From positions 3,578,501 through 3,642,500 of the forward strand of contig NZ_CP108518.1 of NCBI RefSeq assembly GCF_035989885.1: a stretch of DNA of 64,000 bases, written 5' to 3'. Positions 1 through 7,644 of the stretch are shown one piece after another. Made by a program: the position numbers and the translations under genes. Under the pieces are notes generated by a model that was given only the letters and a program-made list of their open reading frames with translations, did not search any database and was not told the origin of the DNA. The first letter of the stretch is position 1, and every line of letters starts with the position of its first letter. This stretch comes from Streptomyces sp. NBC_01232. Lineage in GTDB: Bacteria; Actinomycetota; Actinomycetes; Streptomycetales; Streptomycetaceae.

Positions 1-608
1 AGGTCCCACGCCATCGCCTTGAGCCAGGCCACCGAGTCCACCGGCGACCACTGCTCGGGCCGGTAGTCGTCGCTGAGCTTCAGGGCGGCGTGCTCGACGG
101 AGAGGTCCTTGCCGGACTTCCCCTTCAGGTACGCGTTGACCCCGTCGGCGTAGGCCTGCAGATACTTCTTGGTCTCCGGCGAGAGCTTGGTGTCGTACTC
201 GGCCTGCGCGACCTGGCGCCAGCCGAGCGTGCGCAGGAAGGCGTCGGTCTCGACCTGGCCGGAGCCGAACATCTCCGAGAGCCGGCCGGACGTCATGTGA
301 CGCCGTACGTCCATCTCCCAGAACCGGTCCTGCGCGTGCACGAAGCCCTGCGCGCGGAAGAGGTCGTCGTCGTTGTCTGCGTAGAGCTGGGGAATTCCTC
401 GGGCATCGCGCTTGACGTCGACGGCCCCGGTCAGGCCGGGTACGTCGAGGGAGCCGGTCGTCTGGGGGAAGGAGGCGCGCACGCTGTCCACGCTCCAGTA
501 CGCCCCGTAGCCGAGGCCCGCGAAGAGCGCCAGGACCAGGACGAGCACGATCAGACGGGCGCGTCGTCCCTTCTTCTTGACGGGAGGAGCGGTTTCGTTG
601 GCGGGCAT
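1..608 (-). CDS. Penicillin acylase family protein (S45), N-terminal part
   Basis: Reading the minus strand from an ATG at 608 gives 202 codons that run off the window edge. A lysine/arginine-rich N-terminus is followed by one hydrophobic segment (about residues 18-36). Then comes a region typical of the alpha subunit of penicillin amidase-like N-terminal nucleophile hydrolases, including RDARGIPQLYA and AQGFVHAQDRFWEMD. Family members hydrolyse amide bonds of beta-lactams or acyl-homoserine lactones outside the cytoplasm. The catalytic beta-subunit Ser lies beyond the edge, so activity and substrate cannot be judged. AAGGA precedes the ATG at a good distance. Confidence 0.88.
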   Translation of the reverse strand, partial: MPANETAPPVKKKGRRARLIVLVLVLALFAGLGYGAYWSVDSVRASFPQTTGSLDVPGLTGAVDVKRDARGIPQLYADNDDDLFRAQGFVHAQDRFWEMDVRRHMTSGRLSEMFGSGQVETDAFLRTLGWRQVAQAEYDTKLSPETKKYLQAYADGVNAYLKGKSGKDLSVEHAALKLSDDYRPEQWSPVDSVAWLKAMAWD

Positions 609-841
609 CGCTGTCCTTAGAGGGGCAGGGTGGTCCTGGGAGTGCTGGGAGCAACCATAGGCGCAGGACCGACTTCGTTGATCCGCCAGGGGTGGAGCTG
701 ACGAGGACAGGGGCGAACAGGCGTTTCACAATGTGGTTATCGCGTAAAGGGCGCGTCAAAGATTAGGTAAGGTAACGAACTACTTGCCGAACTTGTCGCC
801 GGGAGGATCGATCCGCCGGGCGCATTGAGGAGGGCCGCCCG

Positions 842-2347
842 CTGACTGTCCACACGCTCAATGAGCTTTTGCTGGTCTGCTCGCTCGTGCTGCTCGTCGC
901 CGTGGCGGCGGTACGCATCTCTTCACGCAGCGGCCTCCCCAGCCTGCTCATCTACCTCGGCATAGGCATCGCGATAGGCCAGGACGGCATCGGCAACGTC
1001 GTATTCGACAATGCCGAGCTGACCCAGGTCATCGGCTATGCCGCGCTGGTCGTGATCCTCGCCGAGGGCGGTCTGGGCACGAAGTGGAAAGAGATCAAGC
1101 CGGCCCTGCCGGCCGCGGTCGTGCTTTCACTGGTGGGCGTCGCGGTGAGCGTGGGCGTGACGGCGGCGGGGGCGCATTACCTCGTCGGGCTGGAATGGCG
1201 CCAGGCCCTGCTGATCGGCGCGGTCGTCTCCTCCACCGACGCCGCGGCGGTCTTCTCCGTGCTGCGCAAGGTTCCGCTGCCCTCCCGGATCACGGGCGTC
1301 CTGGAGGCCGAGTCCGGATTCAACGACGCCCCGGTCGTCATCCTCGTCGTGGCCTTCTCGACCGTCGGCCCGGTGGACGAGTGGTACGTCCTGATCGGCA
1401 AGATCGCCCTGGAGCTGGCGATCGGCATGGCGATCGGCCTGACCGTGGGCTTCCTGGGCGCCTACGGCCTGCGGCACGTGGCGCTGCCCGCCTCCGGCCT
1501 CTACCCGATCGCCGTGATGGCCATCGCCATCGTGGCGTACGCGGCCGGCGCGATCGCGCACGGCTCCGGCTTCCTCGCGGTGTACCTGGCGGCGATGGTG
1601 CTCGGGAACGCCCGGCTCCCGCACTGGCCCGCCACGCGCGGATTCGCCGACGGGCTCGGCTGGATCGCGCAGATCGGCATGTTCGTGCTGCTGGGCCTGC
1701 TGGTCACCCCGCACGAGCTGGTCCGCGACTTCTGGCCCGCCGTGGTCATCGGGCTGGTGCTGACGATGGTGGCCCGGCCCCTGGAGGTCTTCATCAGCCT
1801 GCTGCCCTTCCGGATCACCTGGCAGGAGCAGGTGCTGATGTCGTGGGCGGGTCTGCGCGGAGCCGTGCCCATCATTCTGGCGACGATCCCGATGGTGTCC
1901 GGGATCGAGGGCAGCGACCGGGTCTTCAACATCGTCTTCGTGCTGGTCGTCGTCTACACCCTGGTGCAGGGGCCGACGCTGCCCTGGCTCGCGCGCAAGC
2001 TGAACCTCGGCAACGGGGACGAGGGCGCCTCCGACCTCGGGATCGAGTCGGCGCCGCTGGAGAAACTGCGCGGACACCTGCTCTCCTTCTCGATCCCGCC
2101 GGCCTCGCGGATGCACGGCGTGGAGGTGAGCGAGCTGCGGCTGCCGCCGGGGGCCTCGGTCACGCTGGTGGTCCGGGACGCGAAGAGTTTCGTACCGGCT
2201 CCGTCGACGGTGCTGCGGCGCGGGGACGAGCTGCTCGTGGTGGCCACGGACCCGGTCCGGGACGCCGCGGAGGCGCGGCTGCGCGCGGTGGCCCGGGGCG
2301 GCAAGCTGGCCGGCTGGCTTGGTACGGGCGGATCCGCTCCTCATTAG
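842..2347 (+). CDS. Potassium/proton antiporter (CPA1/CvrA-like) with RCK_C domain
   Basis: The product is a polytopic membrane protein of about 500 residues. Roughly 12 hydrophobic segments form a Na+/H+-exchanger-type transporter. The core holds acidic motifs typical of the family, STDAAAVF and ESGFNDAPV. The last about 85 residues form a TrkA-C (RCK_C) domain with the pattern LPPGASVTLVVRD...LRRGDELLVVA. This suggests K+ efflux in exchange for H+, gated by a nucleotide ligand. I placed the start at CTG 842 because a purine-rich GAGGAGGG lies about 8 nt upstream and the extra residues TVHTLNELLLV match the family N-terminus. TTG 869 is the fallback start, giving 492 residues. Confidence 0.9.
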   Translation: MTVHTLNELLLVCSLVLLVAVAAVRISSRSGLPSLLIYLGIGIAIGQDGIGNVVFDNAELTQVIGYAALVVILAEGGLGTKWKEIKPALPAAVVLSLVGVAVSVGVTAAGAHYLVGLEWRQALLIGAVVSSTDAAAVFSVLRKVPLPSRITGVLEAESGFNDAPVVILVVAFSTVGPVDEWYVLIGKIALELAIGMAIGLTVGFLGAYGLRHVALPASGLYPIAVMAIAIVAYAAGAIAHGSGFLAVYLAAMVLGNARLPHWPATRGFADGLGWIAQIGMFVLLGLLVTPHELVRDFWPAVVIGLVLTMVARPLEVFISLLPFRITWQEQVLMSWAGLRGAVPIILATIPMVSGIEGSDRVFNIVFVLVVVYTLVQGPTLPWLARKLNLGNGDEGASDLGIESAPLEKLRGHLLSFSIPPASRMHGVEVSELRLPPGASVTLVVRDAKSFVPAPSTVLRRGDELLVVATDPVRDAAEARLRAVARGGKLAGWLGTGGSAPH

Positions 2348-2361
2348 AGCGGCGTTCTAAT
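2343..2361. terminator. Inverted repeat over the antiporter stop codon
   Basis: ATTAGA and TCTAAT flank a 7-nt spacer and overlap the TAG stop of the antiporter gene. It may be a weak terminator or an operator for the gene downstream. There is no U-tract, so the function is open. Confidence 0.3.
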
Positions 2362-2713
2362 TCAGCCAATTTCGCTGAGCTATGTCCGACTTTGCCCTCT
2401 TTCCCGGGCTCTTTGCGCGTGAAGCGGCCGTTAATCCCAGGTGAAGACACCCCTTGTCACCGAATTCACAGGGCGTGGTAGTGCAATTCCCTGTACGATG
2501 AAGGCACACCAGATCGAACCAACTCTGCCTGACGCAGAGCTGGCGCGACCGCAAAGCGGCCGTGGCACCACCCGCAGTGGGCGCCCAGGTATCACTCGGT
2601 TCTGCGCAAGAGGACAGCTCTCGGGGCTCCCACATGTACGGGTGCGGTCGCTCACAAGGCGAAGCACCGTCCGCAGACGGGGACGCTCTACCAGGCAGCG
2701 GAAAGGCAAGGCC
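2348..2713 (+). other. Long leader/intergenic region before the MFS gene
   Basis: This 366-nt stretch separates the antiporter stop from the likely MFS start. An open frame runs in from 2441, but it lacks transporter-like sequence before 2714, so I read the stretch as untranslated. I see a possible TTGTCA (-35) near 2454 but no convincing paired -10, and no recognisable riboswitch. Confidence 0.4.
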
Positions 2714-4126
2714 GTGACATCCGCGGTCACGACCGACACGTCCGCCCGCCCCGGATACGGGCAGCTCCTGCGCACTCCCGGCGCCCTCGGCTTCGTACTC
2801 CCCGGCTTCGCAGCACGACTCCCCTTCGGCATGCTGACGATCAGCATCCTGCTGCTGGTCCAGCACACCACCGGTTCTTACGCCAGCGCCGGCATCGTCG
2901 CCGCCGTCACCGGCATCTCCATGGCGCTGTCCGCGCCGCTGATGGGCATCTTCACCGACCGCTTCGGCCAGACCGCCGTCCTGCTGCCCGTGGTCCTCGC
3001 GCACTCCGCCGCCGTCACCGGCCTGGCCGCGCTCGCCCTGGCGGGATCGCCGGTCTGGCTGCTCGCGCTGGCCGCCGTACCCACCGGCGCCTCGGTGCCG
3101 CAGGTCGGTCCGATGGTCCGGGCGCGCTGGGCCGCCAAGCTGGAGGGTTCGCCGCTGCTGCCGACGGCCGCCGCCTTCGAGTCCGTCACCGACGAGTTCA
3201 CCTTCGTCGTCGGCCCGGTCCTCGCCACCGCGCTGTGCACCGGCGTCCACCCGGCAGCCGGCCTGGTCACCGAAGCCACGCTGACCCTGCTCGGCGGCCT
3301 GCTCTTCGCGGCCCAGCGAGCCAGCCAGCCCAAGACGCACGCCCCGTCGCTCACCGGCGAGAAGCGCGCCTTCGCGCTGTCCTTCCCGGGCCTGCGCGTC
3401 CTGATCTTCGCCTTCCTCGGGATCGGCGCCGTCTTCGGCGGCATGCAGGTCTCGCTCGCCGCCTTCTCCAACGAGATCGGCAACCCCGGCGCCAACGGCC
3501 TGCTCTACGGCGTCTTCGCCGCGGGCAACATGATCGCCGGCATCGCCATGGGCGCCATCGCCTGGAAGATCGGCCCGCGCCGCCGGCTCATCCTCGGCTA
3601 CATCGGCCTCACCGCCGCCGCGTCCGTCCTGTGGGCTGCGCACTCGATGATCCTGCTGGGCGCGCTCGGCCTGGTCGTCGGCCTGTTCATCGCCCCGGCG
3701 CTGATCACCGGCTACACGATGGTCGAGCAGCTGGTCCCCGCCAATGCCCGGACCGAGGCCTTCACCTGGCTGACCGGCTCGATCGCCTTCGGGCAGGCCG
3801 TCGCGGTCATCCTGGCCGGCCGCCTGACGGACGCGCACGGATCCTCGTTCGGCTTCCTGGTGCCCATGGGCGCCACCGCGCTCGCGCTGACCGCGCTGCT
3901 GGCGCTGCGCGCGAAGCTGGCACCGAAGGCCCCGAGCCGGATCGTGAACGCGTCCGCGCAGGAGGCCGCGCCCGCGCACGGGGCCGCGCCCGCGGCCCCG
4001 GCGAAGACGCAGGCCAAGGCCCCGGCGACGGGGCGGACGACCACTCGCACCACCGCCGCACCGGCCTCCCGTAACCGGGTGAACGAGCGTGGGATGGGTC
4101 ACCGCGTGCCGGTGACGGTGGACTGA
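2714..4126 (+). CDS. MFS transporter
   Basis: A 470-residue protein with about 12 hydrophobic helices, consistent with a major facilitator superfamily exporter. The loop between helices 2 and 3 carries GIFTDRFGQ, a variant of the GxLaDrxGrr signature. The GTG at 2714 was chosen because GGAAAGG lies about 8 nt upstream and the upstream in-frame sequence looks noncoding. The C-terminal 60 residues are Ala/Pro-rich and probably cytoplasmic and disordered. The substrate cannot be predicted. The next gene, fmdB, has its own operator, so this gene is probably monocistronic. Confidence 0.85.
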   Translation: MTSAVTTDTSARPGYGQLLRTPGALGFVLPGFAARLPFGMLTISILLLVQHTTGSYASAGIVAAVTGISMALSAPLMGIFTDRFGQTAVLLPVVLAHSAAVTGLAALALAGSPVWLLALAAVPTGASVPQVGPMVRARWAAKLEGSPLLPTAAAFESVTDEFTFVVGPVLATALCTGVHPAAGLVTEATLTLLGGLLFAAQRASQPKTHAPSLTGEKRAFALSFPGLRVLIFAFLGIGAVFGGMQVSLAAFSNEIGNPGANGLLYGVFAAGNMIAGIAMGAIAWKIGPRRRLILGYIGLTAAASVLWAAHSMILLGALGLVVGLFIAPALITGYTMVEQLVPANARTEAFTWLTGSIAFGQAVAVILAGRLTDAHGSSFGFLVPMGATALALTALLALRAKLAPKAPSRIVNASAQEAAPAHGAAPAAPAKTQAKAPATGRTTTRTTAAPASRNRVNERGMGHRVPVTVD

Positions 4127-4156
4127 TCGCCCGGAATACGTCACCATGGAGCGTCG

Positions 4157-4183
4157 TTAGCACTCATTGAGTCAGAGTGCCAG
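4157..4183 (+). promoter_or_regulatory. CIRCE-like HrcA operator
   Basis: TTAGCACTC is separated by exactly 9 nt from GAGTGCCAG. The left arm matches the CIRCE consensus at 9 of 9 positions and the right arm at 7 of 9. CIRCE is bound by the heat-shock repressor HrcA. The right arm runs into the AGGAGG ribosome binding site of the FmdB-family gene. Confidence 0.72.
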
Positions 4184-4193
4184 GAGGAAATTC

Positions 4194-4517
4194 GTGCCGA
4201 CCTACCAGTACCAGTGCACCGAGTGCGGTGAGGGCCTTGAGGCCGTGCAGAAGTTCACCGATGACGCACTGACCGTGTGCCCGAGCTGCGACGGACGCCT
4301 GAAGAAGGTGTTCTCCGCGGTCGGCATCGTCTTCAAGGGCTCCGGTTTCTACCGGAACGACAGCCGTGGCGCGTCGTCGAGCAGCACGCCCGCCTCGAAG
4401 CCGTCGTCCAGCTCCTCGTCGTCCTCGACGTCGACCGCTGCCGCCGCTCCTGCCGCCTCGTCCTCCTCGACGTCGTCGAGCTCGTCGAGCAGCAGCAGCT
4501 CCACGTCGGCCGCCTGA
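4194..4517 (+). CDS. FmdB family zinc-ribbon protein
   Basis: A 107-residue protein beginning MPTYQYQCTECG. The first about 45 residues form a zinc ribbon with two CxxC pairs (CTEC and CPSC), as in FmdB/CxxC_CXXC_SSSS family proteins. The second half is a Ser-dominated low-complexity tail of about 50 residues with Ala and Thr. AGGAGG sits 6 nt before the GTG start. The exact function of this family is unknown; members have been called putative regulators. The CIRCE-like operator directly upstream suggests heat-shock or proteostasis control. Confidence 0.88.
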   Translation: MPTYQYQCTECGEGLEAVQKFTDDALTVCPSCDGRLKKVFSAVGIVFKGSGFYRNDSRGASSSSTPASKPSSSSSSSSTSTAAAAPAASSSSTSSSSSSSSSSTSAA

Positions 4518-4531
4518 TCACTTTTCCCTGA

Positions 4532-4565
4532 GGCCCCGCCCGCCCCGACCGGGCAGCGGGGCCTT
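4532..4565 (+). terminator. Rho-independent-type terminator after fmdB
   Basis: GGCCCCGC and GCGGGGCC form an 8-bp perfect stem with a 16-nt loop, followed by TT. It lies 14 nt after the fmdB stop. Confidence 0.65.
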
Positions 4566-4591
4566 CGGCATGCCCCGTTAGGGTGGGCCGC

Positions 4592-5425
4592 ATGGTGAAC
4601 GCAGAGATCGGTGTCATCGGCGGATCGGGCTTCTACTCCTTCCTGGAGGACGTCTCCGAGATCCAGGTGGAGACCCCGTACGGACCCCCGAGCGACTCCC
4701 TGTACATGGGCGAGCTGGGCGGGCGCCAGGTGGCCTTCCTGCCCCGGCACGGGCGCAGTCACACCGTCCCGCCACACAAGATCAATTACCGGGCCAACCT
4801 GTGGGCCCTTCGCTCGGTCGGTGTCCGCCAGGTCCTGGGCCCGTGCGCGGTCGGCGGCCTGCGGGCCGAGTACGGGCCGGGCACGCTGCTCGTTCCCGAC
4901 CAGCTGGTCGACCGTACGAAGTCCCGTGCCCAGACCTTCTTCGACGGCGAGCCGCTGCCGGACGGCAGCGTTCCGAACGTCGTGCACACCACCTTCGCCG
5001 ACCCGTACTGCCCGGTGGGCCGGTCCGTGGCGCTGGCGGCGGCCCGCGGGCGGGACTGGGAGCCGGTGGACGGCGGCACCATGGTCGTCATCGAGGGGCC
5101 GCGGTTCTCGACGCGCGCGGAGTCGCGGTGGCACGCGGCGGCGGGCTGGTCGGTGGTCGGCATGACCGGGCACCCGGAGGCGGTGCTCGCCCGCGAGCTG
5201 GGGCTCTGCTACACCTCGATGGCCCTGGTCACGGACCTGGACGCGGGCGCGGAGACCGGTGAGGGCGTCTCCCACACGGAGGTCCTGAAGGTGTTCGGCG
5301 AGAACGTCGGCCGGCTGCGCGACGTGCTCTTCGACGCGGTGGCCGCCCTGCCGGCCACGGAGGCCAGGGACTGCCTGTGCACGCACGCGCACGACGGCTG
5401 GGACCTGGGCATCGAGCTTCCGTAA
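4592..5425 (+). CDS. mtnP: S-methyl-5'-thioadenosine phosphorylase
   Basis: A 277-residue purine nucleoside phosphorylase-family protein. It cleaves methylthioadenosine with phosphate to adenine and methylthioribose-1-phosphate, in methionine salvage and polyamine metabolism. Family signatures are visible: GVIGGSGFYSF near the N-terminus, PRHGRSHTVPPHKINYRAN (phosphate/sugar site), IEGPRFSTRAES, GMTGHPEAVLA and a C-terminal VTDLDAG that contacts the base. The ATG at 4592 is preferred; GTG 4583 and GTG 4595 are also in frame. The gene follows the fmdB terminator and is probably transcribed alone. Confidence 0.92.
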   Translation: MVNAEIGVIGGSGFYSFLEDVSEIQVETPYGPPSDSLYMGELGGRQVAFLPRHGRSHTVPPHKINYRANLWALRSVGVRQVLGPCAVGGLRAEYGPGTLLVPDQLVDRTKSRAQTFFDGEPLPDGSVPNVVHTTFADPYCPVGRSVALAAARGRDWEPVDGGTMVVIEGPRFSTRAESRWHAAAGWSVVGMTGHPEAVLARELGLCYTSMALVTDLDAGAETGEGVSHTEVLKVFGENVGRLRDVLFDAVAALPATEARDCLCTHAHDGWDLGIELP

Positions 5426-5470
5426 CCCCTCCCGCAGCCCCATCCGGGTGCGCCCCCGGCGGCGTTGTCG

Positions 5471-5539
5471 GTGACAGCCTTCAGGGGGTGTCTTGTCGAT
5501 CGACAAGACACCCCTGGAAAATCCCCTGGCGGCTGTCAC
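5471..5539. repeat. Nested palindrome upstream of the AhpD-like gene
   Basis: Outer arms GTGACAGCC (5471-5479) and GGCTGTCAC (5531-5539) enclose a perfect 30-bp palindrome (5485-5514) whose left half is GGGGTGTCTTGTCGA. The core could act as an operator or as a terminator for mtnP. The right outer arm overlaps the -35 element proposed below. Confidence 0.7.
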
Positions 5540-5560
5540 ATCCGGCGCGGCTGTCCGGTC
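5534..5560 (+). promoter_or_regulatory. ECF41-type sigma promoter (putative)
   Basis: TGTCACA at 5534-5540 is followed after 16 nt by GGTC. Promoters recognised by ECF41 (SigJ-like) sigma factors are known to carry TGTCACA at -35 and CGTC at -10, so this has one mismatch at -10. ECF41 sigmas typically control carboxymuconolactone decarboxylase-type genes, which is what follows here. Confidence 0.5.
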
Positions 5561-5613
5561 CTCCCTCATGAAGGCGGAACACGAAGACCGCCCCTGCCAG
5601 GGAGATGACTGTC

Positions 5614-6192
5614 ATGCCGCGTATCTCGCTCACCCCGCCCCGCACCCTCCTCATGCGCATCGGGGCCTGGTACTCGCGCCGCACCTACGGCAAGGTGCTC
5701 GACCCCGGGCAGGCCTACGGGCACCACTCGCGCGTGCTCTTCTCCTACGTCCGGCTGGAGCAGAGCGCGGCGAAGTGGCACGCGCTCGACGCCGGGCTGA
5801 AGCACCTTGCCGTGATGGCCGCGGCGTCCCGCATCAACTGCTCGTGGTGCATGGACTTCGGCTACTGGGAGGGCCACGAGCTGGGCGTGCCGACGGAGAA
5901 GATCGAGTGGGTGCCGCAGTGGCGGGAGGCTCCTGAGGTGTTCACCGAGCTGGAACTGCTGGTCATGGAGTACTCCGAGGCCATGACGGAGACCGAGCCG
6001 ACGGTCACGGACGAGCTCGCGCGGGAGCTGATCGCACGGCTCGGCGAGGAGGCGTTCGTCGAGCTCACCGCGATGGTCGCGCTGGAGAACTGGCGCTCGC
6101 GCGTCAACAGCGCCTTCGGCCTGACCAGTCAGGGCTTCTCGGAGGCCTGCCAGGTCCCCGGCCGGACGGTGGGCTCGACAATGGCGGAGTGA
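5614..6192 (+). CDS. Carboxymuconolactone decarboxylase / AhpD-like protein
   Basis: A 192-residue all-helical protein of the CMD/AhpD-like fold. The key motif is NCSWCMDFG with Cys76 and Cys79, followed by a conserved His about 7 residues later. This is the arrangement of the peroxidase-reducing protein AhpD, so a thiol-disulfide or peroxide-defence role is more likely than true decarboxylation. The ATG at 5614 is chosen because GGGAG lies 9 nt upstream; ATG 5605 sits directly on the ribosome binding site. The stop overlaps the GTG of the next gene by 4 nt (GTGA), so the two are translationally coupled. Confidence 0.85.
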   Translation: MPRISLTPPRTLLMRIGAWYSRRTYGKVLDPGQAYGHHSRVLFSYVRLEQSAAKWHALDAGLKHLAVMAAASRINCSWCMDFGYWEGHELGVPTEKIEWVPQWREAPEVFTELELLVMEYSEAMTETEPTVTDELARELIARLGEEAFVELTAMVALENWRSRVNSAFGLTSQGFSEACQVPGRTVGSTMAE

Positions 6193-6896
6193 ACGCCACC
6201 CTCCCCCTCGCCGACCACAGGGTCATCGTCGCCCTCGACTTCGACAACCGCCGGGACGCCGAGGCGCTGGTCGAGCGCCTCGGCGACGCGTGCGGCTCCT
6301 ACAAGATCGGCCTGGAACTGCTGACCGCCGCAGGCCCCTCACTCGCGCGGGACCTCGTCGGCCGCGGGCACGAGGTCTTCCTCGACCTGAAGCTCTTCGA
6401 GATCCCCCACTCCGTCGCCGGCGCCGTCCGGGCCGCAGGCTCCCTGGGCGCCTCCATGGTGACCGTGCACAGCATGGGCGGTACGGGGATCATGGCCGCG
6501 GCGGTGGAGGCCGCGCGGGAGTTCCCGCGGCTGCGGGTGCTCGCGCTGACGGTGGTCACCAGCATGACCGGGAGCGACCTCGCGGACATCGGCGTCGCCG
6601 CGGACACCGAGGAGCAGGTGCTGCGGCTGGCGCGGCTGGCGGTGGGCGCGGGGTGCGACGGCGTCATCGCCTCGCCGCGGGAGGCCGGGGCGCTGCGCGA
6701 ACTGCTGGGGCCGGACCGGCTGATCGTCACGCCGGGGGTGACCCTGGGGCCGGACGACGCGGCGGGCGGGCACGCCCGGCCGGGGACGCCGCGGGCCGCC
6801 TTCGCGGCCGGGGCCTCGCACGTCGTGGTGGGCCGGTCGATCGCCCGGGCCGCGGACCCGGTGGCCGCGCTGCGGCGGGTACGCGCGGGCGGCTGA
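6189..6896 (+). CDS. pyrF: Orotidine 5'-phosphate decarboxylase (variant)
   Basis: A 235-residue TIM-barrel protein of the short OMP decarboxylase type, which makes UMP from OMP. Visible family elements are the N-terminal VIVALDFDN (Asp17), SYKIGLE (Lys39), the active-site strand DLKLFEIPHSV and the C-terminal phosphate loop with VVVGRSI. The normal catalytic motif is DxKxxD. Here it reads Asp66-x-Lys68-x-x-Glu71, so the last Asp is Glu. The gene is coupled to an AhpD-like gene rather than to pyr genes, so it may be a second copy or a paralog with another substrate. The fold is certain; the activity is less so. Confidence 0.82.
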   Translation: MNATLPLADHRVIVALDFDNRRDAEALVERLGDACGSYKIGLELLTAAGPSLARDLVGRGHEVFLDLKLFEIPHSVAGAVRAAGSLGASMVTVHSMGGTGIMAAAVEAAREFPRLRVLALTVVTSMTGSDLADIGVAADTEEQVLRLARLAVGAGCDGVIASPREAGALRELLGPDRLIVTPGVTLGPDDAAGGHARPGTPRAAFAAGASHVVVGRSIARAADPVAALRRVRAGG

Positions 6897-6914
6897 CCCC
6901 TTCGGGTGACAGGG

Positions 6915-6941
6915 TTTTCCACAAGCTGGGGATTGTCCACA
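6915..6941 (+). promoter_or_regulatory. Pair of DnaA-box-like sequences
   Basis: TTTTCCACA (6915-6923) and TTGTCCACA (6933-6941) lie in the same orientation, 9 nt apart. The second equals the Streptomyces DnaA-box consensus; the first has one mismatch. They fall between pyrF and the CpaB-like gene, not at oriC. Confidence 0.5.
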
Positions 6942-7035
6942 GGCCCCGGCGGGATTCTCCGGGGGGCCGGATCGTGGTAGGTGTCCGGGCGACGGGTCCG
7001 GGCACAGCAGCTCACCCGGTCTGGTGGTGTTCGTC

Positions 7036-7644
7036 ATGTCCCGTTGTCCGACGGCCTCTTCGGCGCTCTCTTCGGCGCTCTCTTCGACGCTCTCCTCGGC
7101 GCCCTCTTCGACGCCCTCTTCGGCCTTTTCTTCAACGCTCTCTTCGACTTCTTCCGCATGTCCGCCCGCGCGCCCTGTCCCGCCCTTCCCGCCGCTTCGC
7201 GTCGGGCGGGGCGGAGACCGGCTGCGCCGGGCCGTGCGCCGCCGGCGGCGGGCCGCCTCGGCCGCGCTGGCCGTCGTGGCGGCGGCCCTGGCGGTGGGCG
7301 GGACGGAGGCACAGGCCTCGCGGGGCGGCGCGCCGCCCGCGGCGCGGGCTTCTCAGAATGCGGCTCCACCGGCCGTGGTGCGGATGGTGTCGGCCCCGGT
7401 GCGCATCGCGGACGCGGCGACGGTGCGGCTGCTGCGGCCCGGGGACCGGGTGGACGTGGTCGCGGCGGAACGCAGCGGGCCGCCCCGGGTGGTGGCCGCG
7501 GGGGCTCGCGTTGCCGAAGTTCCCGATCCGGAGAAGGGTGTTGCGGACGGCGGGGCGCTGGTGGTGCTGTCCGTGCCGCGGGACACCGCGCGGGTTCTCG
7601 TGGGGGTCGGCGCCATGACCCGACTGGCGGTGACGTTGTGTTGA
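7036..7644 (+). CDS. SAF/RcpC (CpaB-like) domain membrane protein
   Basis: About 202 residues. The N-terminus is a Ser/Ala/Thr low-complexity run, followed by a basic patch and one transmembrane helix (ASAALAVVAAALAVGG). The C-terminal about 90 residues resemble the RcpC/CpaB region: ADAATVRLLRPGDRVDVVAA, then VVAAGARVAEVP and DTARVLVGVGAM. CpaB proteins belong to tight-adherence (Flp) pilus assembly, but no other tad genes are adjacent. The start is uncertain: ATG 7036 and GTG 7024 are both in frame and no clear ribosome binding site is seen. Confidence 0.7.
   Translation: MSRCPTASSALSSALSSTLSSAPSSTPSSAFSSTLSSTSSACPPARPVPPFPPLRVGRGGDRLRRAVRRRRRAASAALAVVAAALAVGGTEAQASRGGAPPAARASQNAAPPAVVRMVSAPVRIADAATVRLLRPGDRVDVVAAERSGPPRVVAAGARVAEVPDPEKGVADGGALVVLSVPRDTARVLVGVGAMTRLAVTLC
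7058..7157 (+). repeat. Degenerate 12-bp tandem repeat
   Basis: Imperfect copies of a 12-mer close to CTCTTCGGCGCT run for about 95 bp. In the annotated frame they encode SSAL/SSTL-type units at the N-terminus of the CpaB-like protein. Confidence 0.65.

Noticed and set aside
763..777. TTAGGTAAGGTAAC resembles the left half of a DmdR/IdeR iron box upstream of the antiporter gene.
   Set aside because: The second half of the palindrome does not match the consensus, and neither flanking gene has an iron-related function.
2357..4147. Very long minus-strand ORF opposite the MFS gene.
   Set aside because: Its composition is dominated by Gly/Arg/Asp/Gln, as expected for the shadow of a high-GC gene; no domain or start signal is seen.
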